In this document: positions 17,487-26,531 of the stretch, in pieces
Layout of the letters: each line of letters begins with the position of its first letter
Numbering within the stretch: position 1 is the stretch's first letter
Source: Halopseudomonas formosensis
GTDB lineage: Bacteria > Pseudomonadota > Gammaproteobacteria > Pseudomonadales > Pseudomonadaceae
Direction: 5' to 3'
DNA length: 64,000 nucleotides
NCBI RefSeq assembly: GCF_900115905.1
Contig: NZ_FOYD01000003.1
Location: forward strand, 186,001-250,000
Made by a program: the position numbers and the translations under genes
The notes under the pieces: generated by a model
The model's database searches: none
What the model was told of the DNA's origin: nothing
What the model saw: only the letters and a program-made list of their open reading frames with translations

Positions 17487-19922
17487 TCAGACCGGCTCGG
17501 CGCCGCCGTTCCGCCCTGCGGTCATCAGCGGGCGCTCGCGCGGGTCGGCGATGGTGATGCCTGCCCGGCGGAAACGCTCCAGGATACGGCGGTTGATTTC
17601 CCGCTGCATGCCGGATCTGGCCTTGTCCACGCAGCGCATCTGTCCGGCCAGGGTGACCATGGAGCCGTCGACCGCATCCACACCCCACACCTCCATGTCC
17701 GCCAGGGTATTGGGACCGAACACCGGGTCCTGCCGCAGCTCTGCCCCTATGGCCTTGAGCTCGCTGATCGCCAGGTCGATGTCGGTGTCGTAACTGACTC
17801 CGACCCGCACCGCCGCATTGCCGATGCCGCGGTGGGCGTTGCTCACCGTGCTCACGGAACTGAAGGGAATGATATGCAGCACCCCGTCCGAGGAGCGCAG
17901 GCGCACGGTGCGGATCGACAGGTTCTCTACCGTGCCGGACACCCCGGCCACGGTCACCGAATCCCCTACCTGCATGGCATTCTCCATCAGCAGGAAGATG
18001 CCGGTGATGAAGTCCTGCACCAGCTTCTGCGAGCCGAAGCCCACCGCGACGCCGATGATGCTGGCGCCGGCAATCAGCGGCGCGGTACTGATGCCGATCT
18101 GGTTGAGGGTGGTCAGCCCGACGATCAGGGCAATCACCAGAAACAGCGCCGAGCGCAGCATCGGCAGCAGGGTATTGAGACGCGCCGCACGCAGCAGGTC
18201 CCCTTCCGAACGCCAGCGGGCAATGCGCCTTTCCAGCGCGCGGTTGCTGGCCTGCCAGACCATGAGTGCGATGACCACGGCCACGGCGATGGTCGCCATG
18301 GCGGAGGCCAGCATGCGGCCGATGGTGCCCGGTGCGAACCAGGCCAGCGCATCCAGCCCCCAGGCCTGGAGCAGCGCCACCAGGGTTACCGCGGTTATCA
18401 CCAGCGACACCAGCCAGCGCAGCAACGGGTAGTACTGGGCCAGCAGCCGGCCGCGCAGGCTCCGGGGCTGGCGGGAATCCGCATCCACTCCGGCGAGACG
18501 GCCAAGCATGCCGAGCACCAGCACCGCCACCAGGCGTCCCAGCACCAGAATGGCCGCCGACAGCCCGATGAACTCCAGCAGCCGGGTGAAGCCATCCTCG
18601 ATACCCATGGCCCAGACCACCCAGGTCCCCATGATCAGCACCGCCGCCAGCAGGGGCCAGACGCCGGCCAGCCACTGGCGCAGTGCATGCACCACCCCTT
18701 CCCTTTCCGGCGTACCGGCAATCCACTGCGCCACGGGGTGGCGGAAGCGGAACACCAGATAGATGAGATTCAGGTGTACCAGCAGCGATGTCGCCTTGAT
18801 CACGACCAGTTGCGCCTCGGTACCCGAACCCAGGATGGCCAGGGCGTTGCCGAAGGCCACACCGAAGGTCGCCAGCACCACCAGGCGACGGGCCCAGCGG
18901 TGTACCTGCTGTGCGGCCAGATCATTCAACTGGACGATACGCAAACTGGCATCGCCCGGCGCCAGCAGCAGGCGCACTACCGCCATCACCACCCGGGTGA
19001 TGACATAGGCATAGACGAACTCGCGGGTCACCAGATGGGTACGGATATCCAGACCGGGAAGCAGTTGCAGCACCAGCGCCGCGATACCGAAGAACAGCCC
19101 CAGCGGCAGCAGATCCAGCACCATGGCTGTCAGAGCAAAAGGCAGCCGGCGCAGGGCCTTGACCTCGGACTCCACAGGGGCGGCAACGCCGGAATGGGTG
19201 TCCTCCGGCACCGCCTCCTGCGGGTTGATCAGGACCGACGGTGGCTCTATCGGGACCGCCTCGACCTGCTCCAGACCATCGCGCTGGGTCTGCACCAGGG
19301 CAGTACTCTCATCCATCGGGTCCAGTGCTGCCTTCACCACCGGATCGGCAACCTGGGTCGGCGCCACGACTGGCGGCGCCTGAACATCCGCCTGCCGGGC
19401 ATTGTGCAGCAGGCTCTGCATGGAACGGCGCAGCAGCCTACGCAGCAACCACTCCAGACACAGCCCCACACCCAGCACCAGCGCCATATCGGCCAGCGCC
19501 TGCAGCAGCAACAGGCGCCCCTGCTCATTGAAAAAGGTGGTCTGGAACCAGTTCGGCAGCTCGCCCAGCGCCTGGGTCACGCGCATCAGCTGGACCCGCA
19601 GCCCCGCTGCCCAGTCCCCTACCTGATCCAGGGTGCGGGCAATAAGTCCATCGGCCTCCAGCGGCACGATTGCACTCAGCGGCGTCTCTTCCTCCACCGC
19701 CACCTCAGACTCCTCTGCAGACTCCTCGGCCGCCCTCTCCTCCAATGCGCGCAGCACCTCCTCCCGGCTCTCGTCGTCCTGCAGGGCATCAAGCACTTCC
19801 CGGGCCTGCTCGGGCGTTACTTCCTCAATGACCGAAGACTGCGCCTGGACCAGCGGCACAACAAGCAGAATCCAGAACAGGGCAAGAAGGGCAGATATTG
19901 GCTTGAGGAACATGCGGTTCAT
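17487..19922 (-). CDS. MscS-family mechanosensitive ion channel, large type
   Basis: Inner-membrane channel of 811 aa that would open under hypo-osmotic stress. A signal peptide (ending VPLVQAQS) is followed by an acidic periplasmic segment rich in Glu (residues about 30-90) and about ten membrane helices. The MscS core near residues 600-740 includes IIGVAVGFGSQKLVQDFITG, MENAMQVGDSVTVAG and the beta domain (GTVENLSIRTVRLRSSDG). The extended N-terminal membrane region resembles YbiO/MscK-type channels rather than small MscS. It has no operon partner. Promoter signals in 19923-20085 were not clear. Confidence 0.88.
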   Translation of the reverse strand: MNRMFLKPISALLALFWILLVVPLVQAQSSVIEEVTPEQAREVLDALQDDESREEVLRALEERAAEESAEESEVAVEEETPLSAIVPLEADGLIARTLDQVGDWAAGLRVQLMRVTQALGELPNWFQTTFFNEQGRLLLLQALADMALVLGVGLCLEWLLRRLLRRSMQSLLHNARQADVQAPPVVAPTQVADPVVKAALDPMDESTALVQTQRDGLEQVEAVPIEPPSVLINPQEAVPEDTHSGVAAPVESEVKALRRLPFALTAMVLDLLPLGLFFGIAALVLQLLPGLDIRTHLVTREFVYAYVITRVVMAVVRLLLAPGDASLRIVQLNDLAAQQVHRWARRLVVLATFGVAFGNALAILGSGTEAQLVVIKATSLLVHLNLIYLVFRFRHPVAQWIAGTPEREGVVHALRQWLAGVWPLLAAVLIMGTWVVWAMGIEDGFTRLLEFIGLSAAILVLGRLVAVLVLGMLGRLAGVDADSRQPRSLRGRLLAQYYPLLRWLVSLVITAVTLVALLQAWGLDALAWFAPGTIGRMLASAMATIAVAVVIALMVWQASNRALERRIARWRSEGDLLRAARLNTLLPMLRSALFLVIALIVGLTTLNQIGISTAPLIAGASIIGVAVGFGSQKLVQDFITGIFLLMENAMQVGDSVTVAGVSGTVENLSIRTVRLRSSDGVLHIIPFSSVSTVSNAHRGIGNAAVRVGVSYDTDIDLAISELKAIGAELRQDPVFGPNTLADMEVWGVDAVDGSMVTLAGQMRCVDKARSGMQREINRRILERFRRAGITIADPRERPLMTAGRNGGAEPV

Positions 19923-20085
19923 CCCGTTGAAGTCGAATTCCGGCGTTGTGAGGTTGCGTCCTGCTCATTCGAGTCGCAGGCAGCGCTCCGGTTCGATGGG
20001 TGTCGAACCCGGGCTTGCCAGGCAGACATGATACGCGTCGGGGCAGCCCGGCGGCATCCGCGGATACCCGGGTTACCCGAGCGCT

Positions 20086-20918
20086 TTACTCACTCGTCAT
20101 CAGTTGGACCAGCTCCTTGCGCCCCTGCAGGTTCGGCTCGTCCTGATTGCGTCCGGCCAGGCATTTCTCCAGTGCCGGCACGGACACACCGGCATACCGG
20201 GCGTAACGCCCCTCCTGCGTACCGTAATGCATCAGATTGGCGGCGATTACCACGTCGACATAATCAGGCAGCGGGCGGCCGTTGTCCCGCAGGACGGTCT
20301 CGTGCCAGCGGGCCATCTGTATCAGATCCTCCGGCATATCCCAGTGCCGCAGCAGCATGGCCCCGACCAGAGGATGCAGCATCAGCTCGAATCTGAGCCG
20401 CTCTATCCCGCTCAGCTCGGGCTGCTGACGCAGAAACTCGCGCAGTGGCAGTTTGCCGATGTCATGCAGCAGCCCGCCGAGGGCGGCCAGCTCCGCATCC
20501 AGATAGGGGAAGGACTCGGCCAGATCGCGGCACAGGGCACTGATATGCAGCCGCCCTCGACAAAACCGCGCAGGCGCCCGGGGTCCCCGCCAGCCCGACC
20601 CATGGTCTGCAACAGCGCCAGCTGCGTCACCATCGAGCGCACCAATCTGAAACCCAGCAGCACGATGGCCTGACGCACCGAAGACACCGGAACACCTCGG
20701 CGCATGATCGAACTGTTGGCAACCTTCACCAGACGCGCAGCGATGGCCGGATCCCGCGAAATCTCCCGCTCCAGCTCCTCCACCGAACAGTTGCCGGACT
20801 CGGTCAGCGCCCGCACCCGGATCACCACCTCCGGCAGCGAAGGCAGTACCAGCTGGTTGGCCGCAATAGCCGCCTCCAGCCGCCGAAGCAGCTCCCTGGC
20901 CCGCTGTTTCATGTCCAT
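20086..20918 (-). pseudogene. HDOD-domain protein, disrupted by a frameshift
   Basis: The ATG at 20918 has AAGGAG upstream and opens a normal HDOD protein (SLPEVVIRVRAL, SRDPAIAARLVKVANSS, VSSVRQAIVLLGFRLVRSMV) up to FVEG near 20563. There the frame shifts. The homologous continuation (LHISALCRDLAES, LGGLLHDIGKLPLREFL, RWHETVL, stop at 20086) lies in another frame. Compared with family members as I remember them, about 18 bases between the FVE and LHISAL codons are expected and five remain, suggesting a 13-base loss. HDOD proteins are signalling or regulatory proteins of uncertain activity. A sequencing or assembly error is the alternative. Confidence 0.8.
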
Positions 20919-21017
20919 ATCCCTACTCCTTGCGGTCCGCCCTTCTGGCCAGCCAACAGCACTACACACAGGGCACGTAGCAGCCCTGAGTGATTATTAC
21001 ACGGACCGAAGGTCATT

Positions 21018-21131
21018 ATGGCGTCCGGGCAATTGTTCAACAGTCTGTTGGACAATCTCGGCATCCTGGCGCGGGCAAAGGCACGCATGTATTTCAGGTT
21101 GTACGGAAAAGCGAAATTGCGTCTCCGGTAG
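21018..21131 (+). CDS. Possible 37-residue basic small protein
   Basis: A short frame starts with ATG at 21018, preceded by GAAGG seven bases upstream, and encodes 37 residues beginning MASGQLFNSLLDNLGILARA and ending in a basic tail (YGKAKLRLR). It could form an amphipathic helix. It fills the otherwise empty stretch between two minus-strand genes. I do not recognise it, and a frame this short could arise by chance. Confidence 0.25.
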   Translation: MASGQLFNSLLDNLGILARAKARMYFRLYGKAKLRLR

Positions 21132-21155
21132 TGGAATTGGCGCGGCGGCCTTACG

Positions 21156-21488
21156 TCAATAAGTACTGGCTATGATCGCCGTTTTCCATTTAGCCTTTGC
21201 ACTCACTTGGCAACCATACCCCCTCAACTCTGCTCGCTCTATCATTGCCCTGGCTCCGCCAAGAGCGTGCTTGAGCCAACCTCTTGAGCGCACCCTGCCC
21301 CCTGATATCAGCTCAGATACCAGTTCCTTCATCGTCTGGTTGCAGTCGATGTTCGCTTCGATCATGCGTTCCACTACTTCCACCGTCGCGCTATTGAAAT
21401 GGGGCCTGCTTCTGGAGACTGATACATCATTCCCGATAAACAGCACGATCAAACCGTGCAGTTCGTTTTTCTGCAACTCACTCAGCAT
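21156..21488 (-). CDS. Unknown 110-residue protein
   Basis: Frame of 110 aa preceded by GGGGGTGAG and overlapping the end of the upstream gene by 11 bases, so the two are probably translationally coupled. The sequence is largely helical, has no signal peptide and no membrane segment, and ends WKTAIIASTY. I do not recognise a family. Local GC is about 50% (30 of 60 bases at 21181-21240), clearly below most of the window, which suggests acquired DNA. It may act together with the exported protein upstream. Confidence 0.6.
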   Translation of the reverse strand: MLSELQKNELHGLIVLFIGNDVSVSRSRPHFNSATVEVVERMIEANIDCNQTMKELVSELISGGRVRSRGWLKHALGGARAMIERAELRGYGCQVSAKAKWKTAIIASTY

Positions 21489-22011
21489 CGCTCACCCCCA
21501 TAAACCCGAGAATCTCATCGCGAGAGAAGCCCTCCGGAAACAGCATGAGCAATTGCTCCGGCTCAGCAGCGCGAGTAGCGAATATCAGGCATGAGGGGAA
21601 TAAGCAGGCGCTGTAGACGACGCCCCGTTCGTGCTCGATTGCGGCGGTCTCCGCACCCGGCCCAATACCGAAGGAGCCAAGCGCTCCCTCAAGGACCTGC
21701 TTCAGTTCTCCGGAGAGGGAGTCAGTTGTCTCGAGCCCGAATATATAGCGAGGATAGCGCGCCAGTTCGAAATCCTCTGGCAGCCCCAGCGTTTCGTGGG
21801 TCGCAATCGTCCCAGCCAATATGACCGAATCGGAAAACTTTATGACCGGGCCATCCACACTCAGTATCTTTGCCCCAGCCAGTTGATGCGTGGGCACCTT
21901 CAGTTCGAATCGCCCGTAAAAGATAGAGGTGGTTTTGCTGTCGGCGTGTTTGCCATGTACGGAAGCGGTCGCCAGGGCCACGGTCAGGGCCAGTACGATC
22001 TTTTTCAACAT
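21478..22011 (-). CDS. Unknown exported protein, 177 residues
   Basis: The N-terminus MLKKIVLALTVALATASVHG is a clear Sec signal peptide, so the product is periplasmic or exported. The mature part has no membrane helix and contains a pair of cysteines (YSACLFPSCLIF) near residue 137. I recognise no family. It forms a two-gene unit with the overlapping 110-residue gene. The upstream 150 bases hold TTGGTG-N16-TATATT as a possible promoter on the minus strand and nothing else identifiable. Confidence 0.65.
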   Translation of the reverse strand: MLKKIVLALTVALATASVHGKHADSKTTSIFYGRFELKVPTHQLAGAKILSVDGPVIKFSDSVILAGTIATHETLGLPEDFELARYPRYIFGLETTDSLSGELKQVLEGALGSFGIGPGAETAAIEHERGVVYSACLFPSCLIFATRAAEPEQLLMLFPEGFSRDEILGFMGVSDAE

Positions 22012-22167
22012 AGGAGTCTCACCAGATCAGAGGGAAGGAGCAAGGATACGAGAACGCTCCAGTGCTGCAAGAAATCGATGCCCGGCCTGCCAAGCCGTTC
22101 ATGTTCCAGTGAGATAGGGAATATACGGTATCAAGCAACAGCACCAAAAACGGGCACCCAGCCGGAC

Positions 22168-22546
22168 TCAGTCACGCGCAGTCCGCCACCCTGTCACACA
22201 GCCATCCGGCCCGATGCTCACAATCTGGTCACCCGCAGGATTCCAGTACTCCCATTCATCATCACCAGGATGCGCGCGACGCACCCGCGTCGGCTCGCCC
22301 CAACTGCGCTTCACGTCCGCCGCCTTCATCCCCACCCGGATGGTCTTCTGGATAATGGCCTGGCGCAACTCACTACACTGGCCTGGCTCCCGTAGGAGCA
22401 CCGCCCTCGGTGCGAACGGGGCGAGCACATTTTCGCACCCGGAGGGTGCTCCTACTGGTAAAGGAGCGGCACTCGGCAGCAACCAGCGTCGGCATACATG
22501 CCAATACAAACGCAACCGCAACTGCATACAGCTTGAGGCTGTGCAT
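22168..22546 (-). pseudogene. Small exported protein gene split by a REP doublet
   Basis: The 5' part (start at 22546) encodes a signal peptide (MHSLKLYAVAVAFVLACMPT, then LVAAEC). It then reads into a REP doublet and stops at 22373. The 3' part, in another frame and ending at 22168, encodes SELRQAIIQKTIRVGMKAADVKRSWGEPTRV and continues to a stop. This resembles small SmpA/OmlA-like envelope proteins with a G-M-x-x-x-D-V-x-x-x-W-G-x-P pattern. Removing about 22380-22470 would join the halves into a plausible protein of roughly 90 residues. The gene is almost surely inactive as it stands. Confidence 0.65.
22392..22455. repeat. REP doublet (REPIN-like), inside the split gene
   Basis: A 64-bp imperfect palindrome bounded by GTAGGAGCACC and GGTGCTCCTAC, with CGGTGCGAA and TTCGCACCC inside the arms. 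It is the same family as the copies at 41423-41606 and 58329-58650. Confidence 0.8.
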
Positions 22547-22646
22547 GGTAGGCAGAGGAGCAGGCAGGATGGTGCATTGGATCACGAGCGCATGGTTACG
22601 AAAATCGTAAACAAACGAGGCTCTTTCCGCCCTCTCACCTGAAACG

Positions 22647-22670
22647 AAAAAACCCAGCCGAGGCTGGGTT
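22647..22670 (-). terminator. Intrinsic terminator after tRNA-Ser
   Basis: Stem AACCCAGC/GCTGGGTT (22651-22658 and 22663-22670) with a four-base loop, followed on the minus strand by six T. It starts ten bases after the tRNA 3' end. Confidence 0.88.
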
Positions 22671-22680
22671 TTCGTTCATC

Positions 22681-22770
22681 TGGCGGAGAGCCAGGGATTC
22701 GAACCCTGGGTACCCTTGCGGGTACAACGGATTTCGAATCCGTCCCGTTCGACCACTCCGGCAACTCTCC
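22681..22770 (-). tRNA. tRNA-Ser (anticodon CGA)
   Basis: Ninety bases on the minus strand, from GGAGAGTTGCCGGAGTGG to the encoded CCA end. The anticodon loop is TTCGAAA, reading CGA, which decodes UCG. The long variable arm (TACCCGCAAGGGTA) is diagnostic of serine tRNA, and the T arm has GGTTCGAATCC. It lies just downstream of purC, transcribed in the same direction, and has its own terminator. Confidence 0.97.
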
Positions 22771-22814
22771 AAGTCGGCGCGCATGATAGCAGCTTCGCTG
22801 CGGCCGATAAAGCG

Positions 22815-23528
22815 TTAAGACAGGGGGACGCCCAGGCGCTGGGCGACTTCTTCGTAGGCTTCGATGACGTTGCCCAGACCCTGGCGGAAGCGGTCCTTGT
22901 CCATCTTCTTGCCGGTTTCCTTGTCCCACAGGCGGCTGCCGTCGGGGCTGAATTCGTCGCCGAGGGTGATTTCGCCCTTGAACAGGCCGAACTCCAGTTT
23001 GAAGTCGACCAGCTGCAGGCCGGCGTCGTCGAACAGTTTCTTGAGGATGTCGTTGACCTGGAAGGTCAGCTCGCGCATGCGCTGCAGCTGCTCGGCGGTG
23101 GCCCAGCCGAAGGTGACCACGTGGGATTCGTTGATGAAGGGGTCACCCTTGGCGTCGTCCTTGAGAAACAGCTCGAAGGTCGGCGGGGTCAGTTTGGTAC
23201 CCTCTTCCACACCCAGCCGGCGGACCAGGCTGCCGGCAGCATAGTTACGGATCACGCACTCGACCGGGATCATGTCCAGCTTCTTGACCAGACACTCGGT
23301 GTCGGACAGCAGCTTGTCGAACTGGGTCGGGATGCCGGCTTCCTGCAGCTTCTGCATGATGAAGGCGTTGAAGCGGTTGTTGACCATGCCCTTGCGCTCG
23401 AGCTGCTCTATCTTCTTGCCGTCGAAGGCGGAGGTGTCGTTGCGGAACAGCAGGACGAGGCGATCCGGATCATCGGTGGTGTAAACCGATTTGGCCTTGC
23501 CGCGATAGAGTTCAGTGCGTTTTTCCAT
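22815..23528 (-). CDS. purC: Phosphoribosylaminoimidazole-succinocarboxamide synthase
   Basis: SAICAR synthetase of 237 aa, the usual bacterial length, joining CAIR and aspartate with ATP in purine synthesis. Characteristic blocks are [20 protein letters not shown], the GSLVRRLG region and [16 protein letters not shown] precedes the ATG; the start abuts the stop of the upstream metallo-hydrolase gene (one-base overlap). It is the last gene of the dapA-bamC-MBL-purC transcript, as in related pseudomonads. Confidence 0.97.
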   Translation of the reverse strand: MEKRTELYRGKAKSVYTTDDPDRLVLLFRNDTSAFDGKKIEQLERKGMVNNRFNAFIMQKLQEAGIPTQFDKLLSDTECLVKKLDMIPVECVIRNYAAGSLVRRLGVEEGTKLTPPTFELFLKDDAKGDPFINESHVVTFGWATAEQLQRMRELTFQVNDILKKLFDDAGLQLVDFKLEFGLFKGEITLGDEFSPDGSRLWDKETGKKMDKDRFRQGLGNVIEAYEEVAQRLGVPLS

Positions 23529-24325
23529 TATCGGCTCCCGATGCAGGCGATAGTTGGTTGTGTGGTCTCGGTTATCTCTTGCCAGGGCAGGCCCTGGTTC
23601 TGTGCCGCGAGCTGCAACTGTCCCGACCAGCCATCCAGCGCACTGGAAACGGCTTGCCGGGCCAGTTCCGGCCGGTTGTTCTTTTCACTGATATGGGCAA
23701 TGACGATCTGCTGCAGCCGACGGGTATCCAGGGAGGCGAGCAGGCCGGCGGCCTGCTGGTTGCTCAGATGGCCCAACGCGCCGCCCACTCGGGCCTGAAG
23801 AAAGCGTGGATAGGGTCCGCTGGCGAGCATGTGCGGATCATAATTTGCTTCCAGCAAAAGCGCATCCAGTTCACTGTACATTTCTGTTATCAGCGGGGTG
23901 ATGCTGCCGGTGTCGGTGAGTACGCCGAGGCGGTGATAGCCGCTGTCGAAGATGAACTGGCTGGGCTCCCGGGCATCGTGGGGTACCGGCACCGGGGTGA
24001 CCCGGATCTCGCCGATGTCGATGTCCTCGCCGAAGCGGATCAGGCGCACCGGCAGATCGGTCGACCCCATGCCGTGGCGGGTACCTGCGGTCATGTAGAC
24101 TGGCAGGGAGTAGCGCTGCGCCAGACGCTCGACGCCGCTGATGTGATCGGAGTGTTCGTGGGTGACCAGAATGGCCGTGAGTTGATGCGCGCTGAGCCCT
24201 GCCCGCGCCAGTCGCTGCTCGGTTGCGCGCAGGCTGAAGCCGCAGTCCACCAACAGTCGGGTTGTGCCGTACTCAATCAGCGTGGCATTTCCCCGACTGC
24301 CGCTTCCCAGTGAGCAATAGCGCAA
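23528..24325 (-). CDS. MBL-fold metallo-hydrolase, YycJ/VicX-like
   Basis: Cytoplasmic metallo-beta-lactamase-fold protein of 265 aa. The metal-binding signature is [14 protein letters not shown] at about residues 55-68, with [15 protein letters not shown] and NYDPHML supplying later ligands. It resembles the YycJ/VicX group, probably nucleic-acid-processing hydrolases. No substrate can be assigned. It lies between bamC and purC, an order shared with P. aeruginosa (PA1012). Confidence 0.85.
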   Translation of the reverse strand: MRYCSLGSGSRGNATLIEYGTTRLLVDCGFSLRATEQRLARAGLSAHQLTAILVTHEHSDHISGVERLAQRYSLPVYMTAGTRHGMGSTDLPVRLIRFGEDIDIGEIRVTPVPVPHDAREPSQFIFDSGYHRLGVLTDTGSITPLITEMYSELDALLLEANYDPHMLASGPYPRFLQARVGGALGHLSNQQAAGLLASLDTRRLQQIVIAHISEKNNRPELARQAVSSALDGWSGQLQLAAQNQGLPWQEITETTQPTIACIGSR

Positions 24326-24333
24326 ATGCCGCC

Positions 24334-25437
24334 TCAGTTGAGATTCTCGAGGATCCGGCTGAGCAGCGCTCTTGCCTCGCTGGAATCAGAGCTGGTGGTG
24401 ATGCTGTCTTCCACAGTGACCTGCACCCGATTGCCTACCGGTGTCAGCCGTACCTGGGTACGCTGCTGCGCGTCGGCCTCCGCCTTGCCGCGGCCGAACA
24501 GGCGACCGAAGAAGCCCGGCTTGTCCTGTCTGGCGCTCTGCTGCGGATTGACGTAATACACACCGGCGCTGCGATCCAGGTCATCGACATGGATGTCGGC
24601 GCTGGCCAGTGCCTGACCCACGGCCGCCCAGGCGCGGTTGAAGTCTGTGTTCATGTTCAGCACCGGGTTGCCAGCACCGTCCTGATCCAGCGAGCTGCGC
24701 CGCGCGGCAGGCGCGTCACCGGCACTGGACAGGGCCACCGAGTCGGCACCGCCACTCTGGTTCAGGTAGCTTTCCAGCTCGGCCAGAACGGCCCGCTCGA
24801 GGTTGCTGTTGCTGGACGTCTCGGGCCAGCTGTCCTGGGTGCTGCCCTGGCTGCGCTGTGCCTGCAGCACCTTGATTTCGCTGGTGCCGGACTGGACACC
24901 GGGTTCAACACGGATCCGCAGGCGCAGTTCCTGACCGTCCGTGCGGCGGTTCTGACCGACCGCCGGCGCCAGGCGCCGTACCAGCGGGTTGTCCGCGTCC
25001 ACGTCGAAGCCCAGCCAGCCGGTCTCCAGCTCACCGAGGGTAGCGGACTCCCGGGCGACCGGCACACGGTAGTCGTTGAGGAACTGACGCACCCGCGGCC
25101 ACATGGCAGAGGTGCCATGCTGGGCCAGCAGCCAGCGTTCACCGCCGTTCTGCTGCATCGAGTATTCGCTGTACTCGGTACCTGTTGCCAGCCCCTGCGG
25201 GCGCGGCACCTTGTACTTGCCTGTGCCGCCGGCGCGGACTTCGCCGGGTACCGGCAGCAGATCGCCGATGGGCTTGCTCTGCAGCTCCGGCGGTACTGTC
25301 ATGCGCGGTTCGATGGTGGCGGTCTGGTAGTCCGACCCCCGATCACGGAAGTAACCATCTTCACCGAACAGATAGCCGCAGCCGCTCAGTCCTACGCCAA
25401 CCATCATCAGAGTCAGTGCATTGAGCACAGGCTTCAT
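24334..25437 (-). CDS. bamC: Outer membrane assembly lipoprotein BamC (NlpB)
   Basis: Lipoprotein of 367 aa in the Bam complex, which inserts beta-barrel proteins into the outer membrane. The signal has a lipobox LSGC with Cys at residue 20. The next segment (about residues 25-75) is the extended region that binds BamD. Two helix-grip domains follow, separated by an Asp/Ser-rich linker. The ATG at 25437 is chosen because AAGGAA lies six bases upstream; an ATG at 25443 directly abuts that site. It follows dapA, as in E. coli dapA-nlpB. Confidence 0.9.
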   Translation of the reverse strand: MKPVLNALTLMMVGVGLSGCGYLFGEDGYFRDRGSDYQTATIEPRMTVPPELQSKPIGDLLPVPGEVRAGGTGKYKVPRPQGLATGTEYSEYSMQQNGGERWLLAQHGTSAMWPRVRQFLNDYRVPVARESATLGELETGWLGFDVDADNPLVRRLAPAVGQNRRTDGQELRLRIRVEPGVQSGTSEIKVLQAQRSQGSTQDSWPETSSNSNLERAVLAELESYLNQSGGADSVALSSAGDAPAARRSSLDQDGAGNPVLNMNTDFNRAWAAVGQALASADIHVDDLDRSAGVYYVNPQQSARQDKPGFFGRLFGRGKAEADAQQRTQVRLTPVGNRVQVTVEDSITTSSDSSEARALLSRILENLN

Positions 25438-25469
25438 TCGCATTTCCTTGATTATCAGGTTCCCGGGAT

Positions 25470-26345
25470 TCACAGCAGACCGCATTGCTTGAGTGCTTCA
25501 CGCACCACAGGCTGGCAGTCGTCACTCAGTCGCGTCATCGGCAGGCGCAGGCCATCGCCGATCAGCCCCATTTCATGCAGCGCCCATTTCACCGGAATCG
25601 GGTTGGATTCGATGAACAGCTTCTTGTGCAGCGGCATCAGTTGTTCGTTCAGACGGCGGGCGGTTTCCGCATCGCCGTTCAGCGCCGCCTCGCACAGCTG
25701 GTGCATCAGCCGCGGTGCCACGTTGGCGGTAACGGAAATATTGCCCTTGCCGCCCATCAGGATGAGTTCCACGGCCGTGGGGTCGTCGCCGGAATAGATT
25801 GCCATGCGATCACCCACGCGGTCGATCAGTTCACGGGCACGCTGCAGGTCGCCGGTGGCTTCCTTGATGCCGATGATGTTGTCGATATCCGCCAGACGCA
25901 CCACGGTGTCGGGCAGCATGTCGCAGGCGGTACGCCCGGGCACGTTGTAGAGAATCTGGGGAATGTCCACCGCCTCGGCGATGAACCGGAAGTGCTGATA
26001 CAGGCCTTCCTGGGTCGGCTTGTTGTAATAGGGGGTCACCAGCAGGCAGGCATCGGCGCCGACGCTGCGCGCGTCCTGGGTCAGCTCGACGGCTTCGCTG
26101 GTGGAGTTGGCCCCGGTGCCGGCAATCACCGGAATGCGCCCGGCGACCTTGTCGACCACACGGCGGATGACTTCCTTGTGCTCTTCCATGTCCAGGGTGG
26201 CGGACTCCCCGGTGGTACCGACCGCAACAATGCCGTCGGTGCCCTCGTTCAGATGGAATTCGATCAAGCGGTCAAGCGCCTGCCAATCCAGGTTGCCACG
26301 CGAGTCCATGGGGGTTACCAGCGCCACAAGGCTGCCTGAAATCAT
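25470..26345 (-). CDS. dapA: 4-hydroxy-tetrahydrodipicolinate synthase
   Basis: First enzyme of the lysine/diaminopimelate branch, condensing pyruvate with aspartate semialdehyde, 291 aa (E. coli 292). The GTTGESATL block, the catalytic Tyr in [11 protein letters not shown] and the Schiff-base Lys in [10 protein letters not shown] are present. The start at 26345 ([13 protein letters not shown]) matches the family; an in-frame extension to 26381 does not. It opens the dapA-bamC-MBL-purC operon and is divergent from gcvR across about 186 bp. Confidence 0.96.
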   Translation of the reverse strand: MISGSLVALVTPMDSRGNLDWQALDRLIEFHLNEGTDGIVAVGTTGESATLDMEEHKEVIRRVVDKVAGRIPVIAGTGANSTSEAVELTQDARSVGADACLLVTPYYNKPTQEGLYQHFRFIAEAVDIPQILYNVPGRTACDMLPDTVVRLADIDNIIGIKEATGDLQRARELIDRVGDRMAIYSGDDPTAVELILMGGKGNISVTANVAPRLMHQLCEAALNGDAETARRLNEQLMPLHKKLFIESNPIPVKWALHEMGLIGDGLRLPMTRLSDDCQPVVREALKQCGLL

Positions 26346-26531
26346 GCAAGGGGCTCCAACAAGATACGAGATGATCAGCAATGGTACTTAGGCCATGGGA
26401 TCAGCACAAGGGACGCGGCCCAGCAAAGCTGGCGGGCGGCAATAAAACTGGTGGTTGAACGCCCGGCGGCAGACGGGGACAATAGGCAGCCTGATGGCCG
26501 CTGGCCAAGTTCATTACCTCGAGGAGTATCC

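Noticed and set aside
17031-20396. Open frame of 1121 codons on the plus strand
   Set aside because: It lies antisense to the MscS gene, is full of Gln/His/Arg, and reflects the high-GC mirror of real codons. No family is recognisable.
22373-22585. Intact 70-residue exported protein
   Set aside because: The last half is translated REP DNA; only the signal peptide is gene-like.
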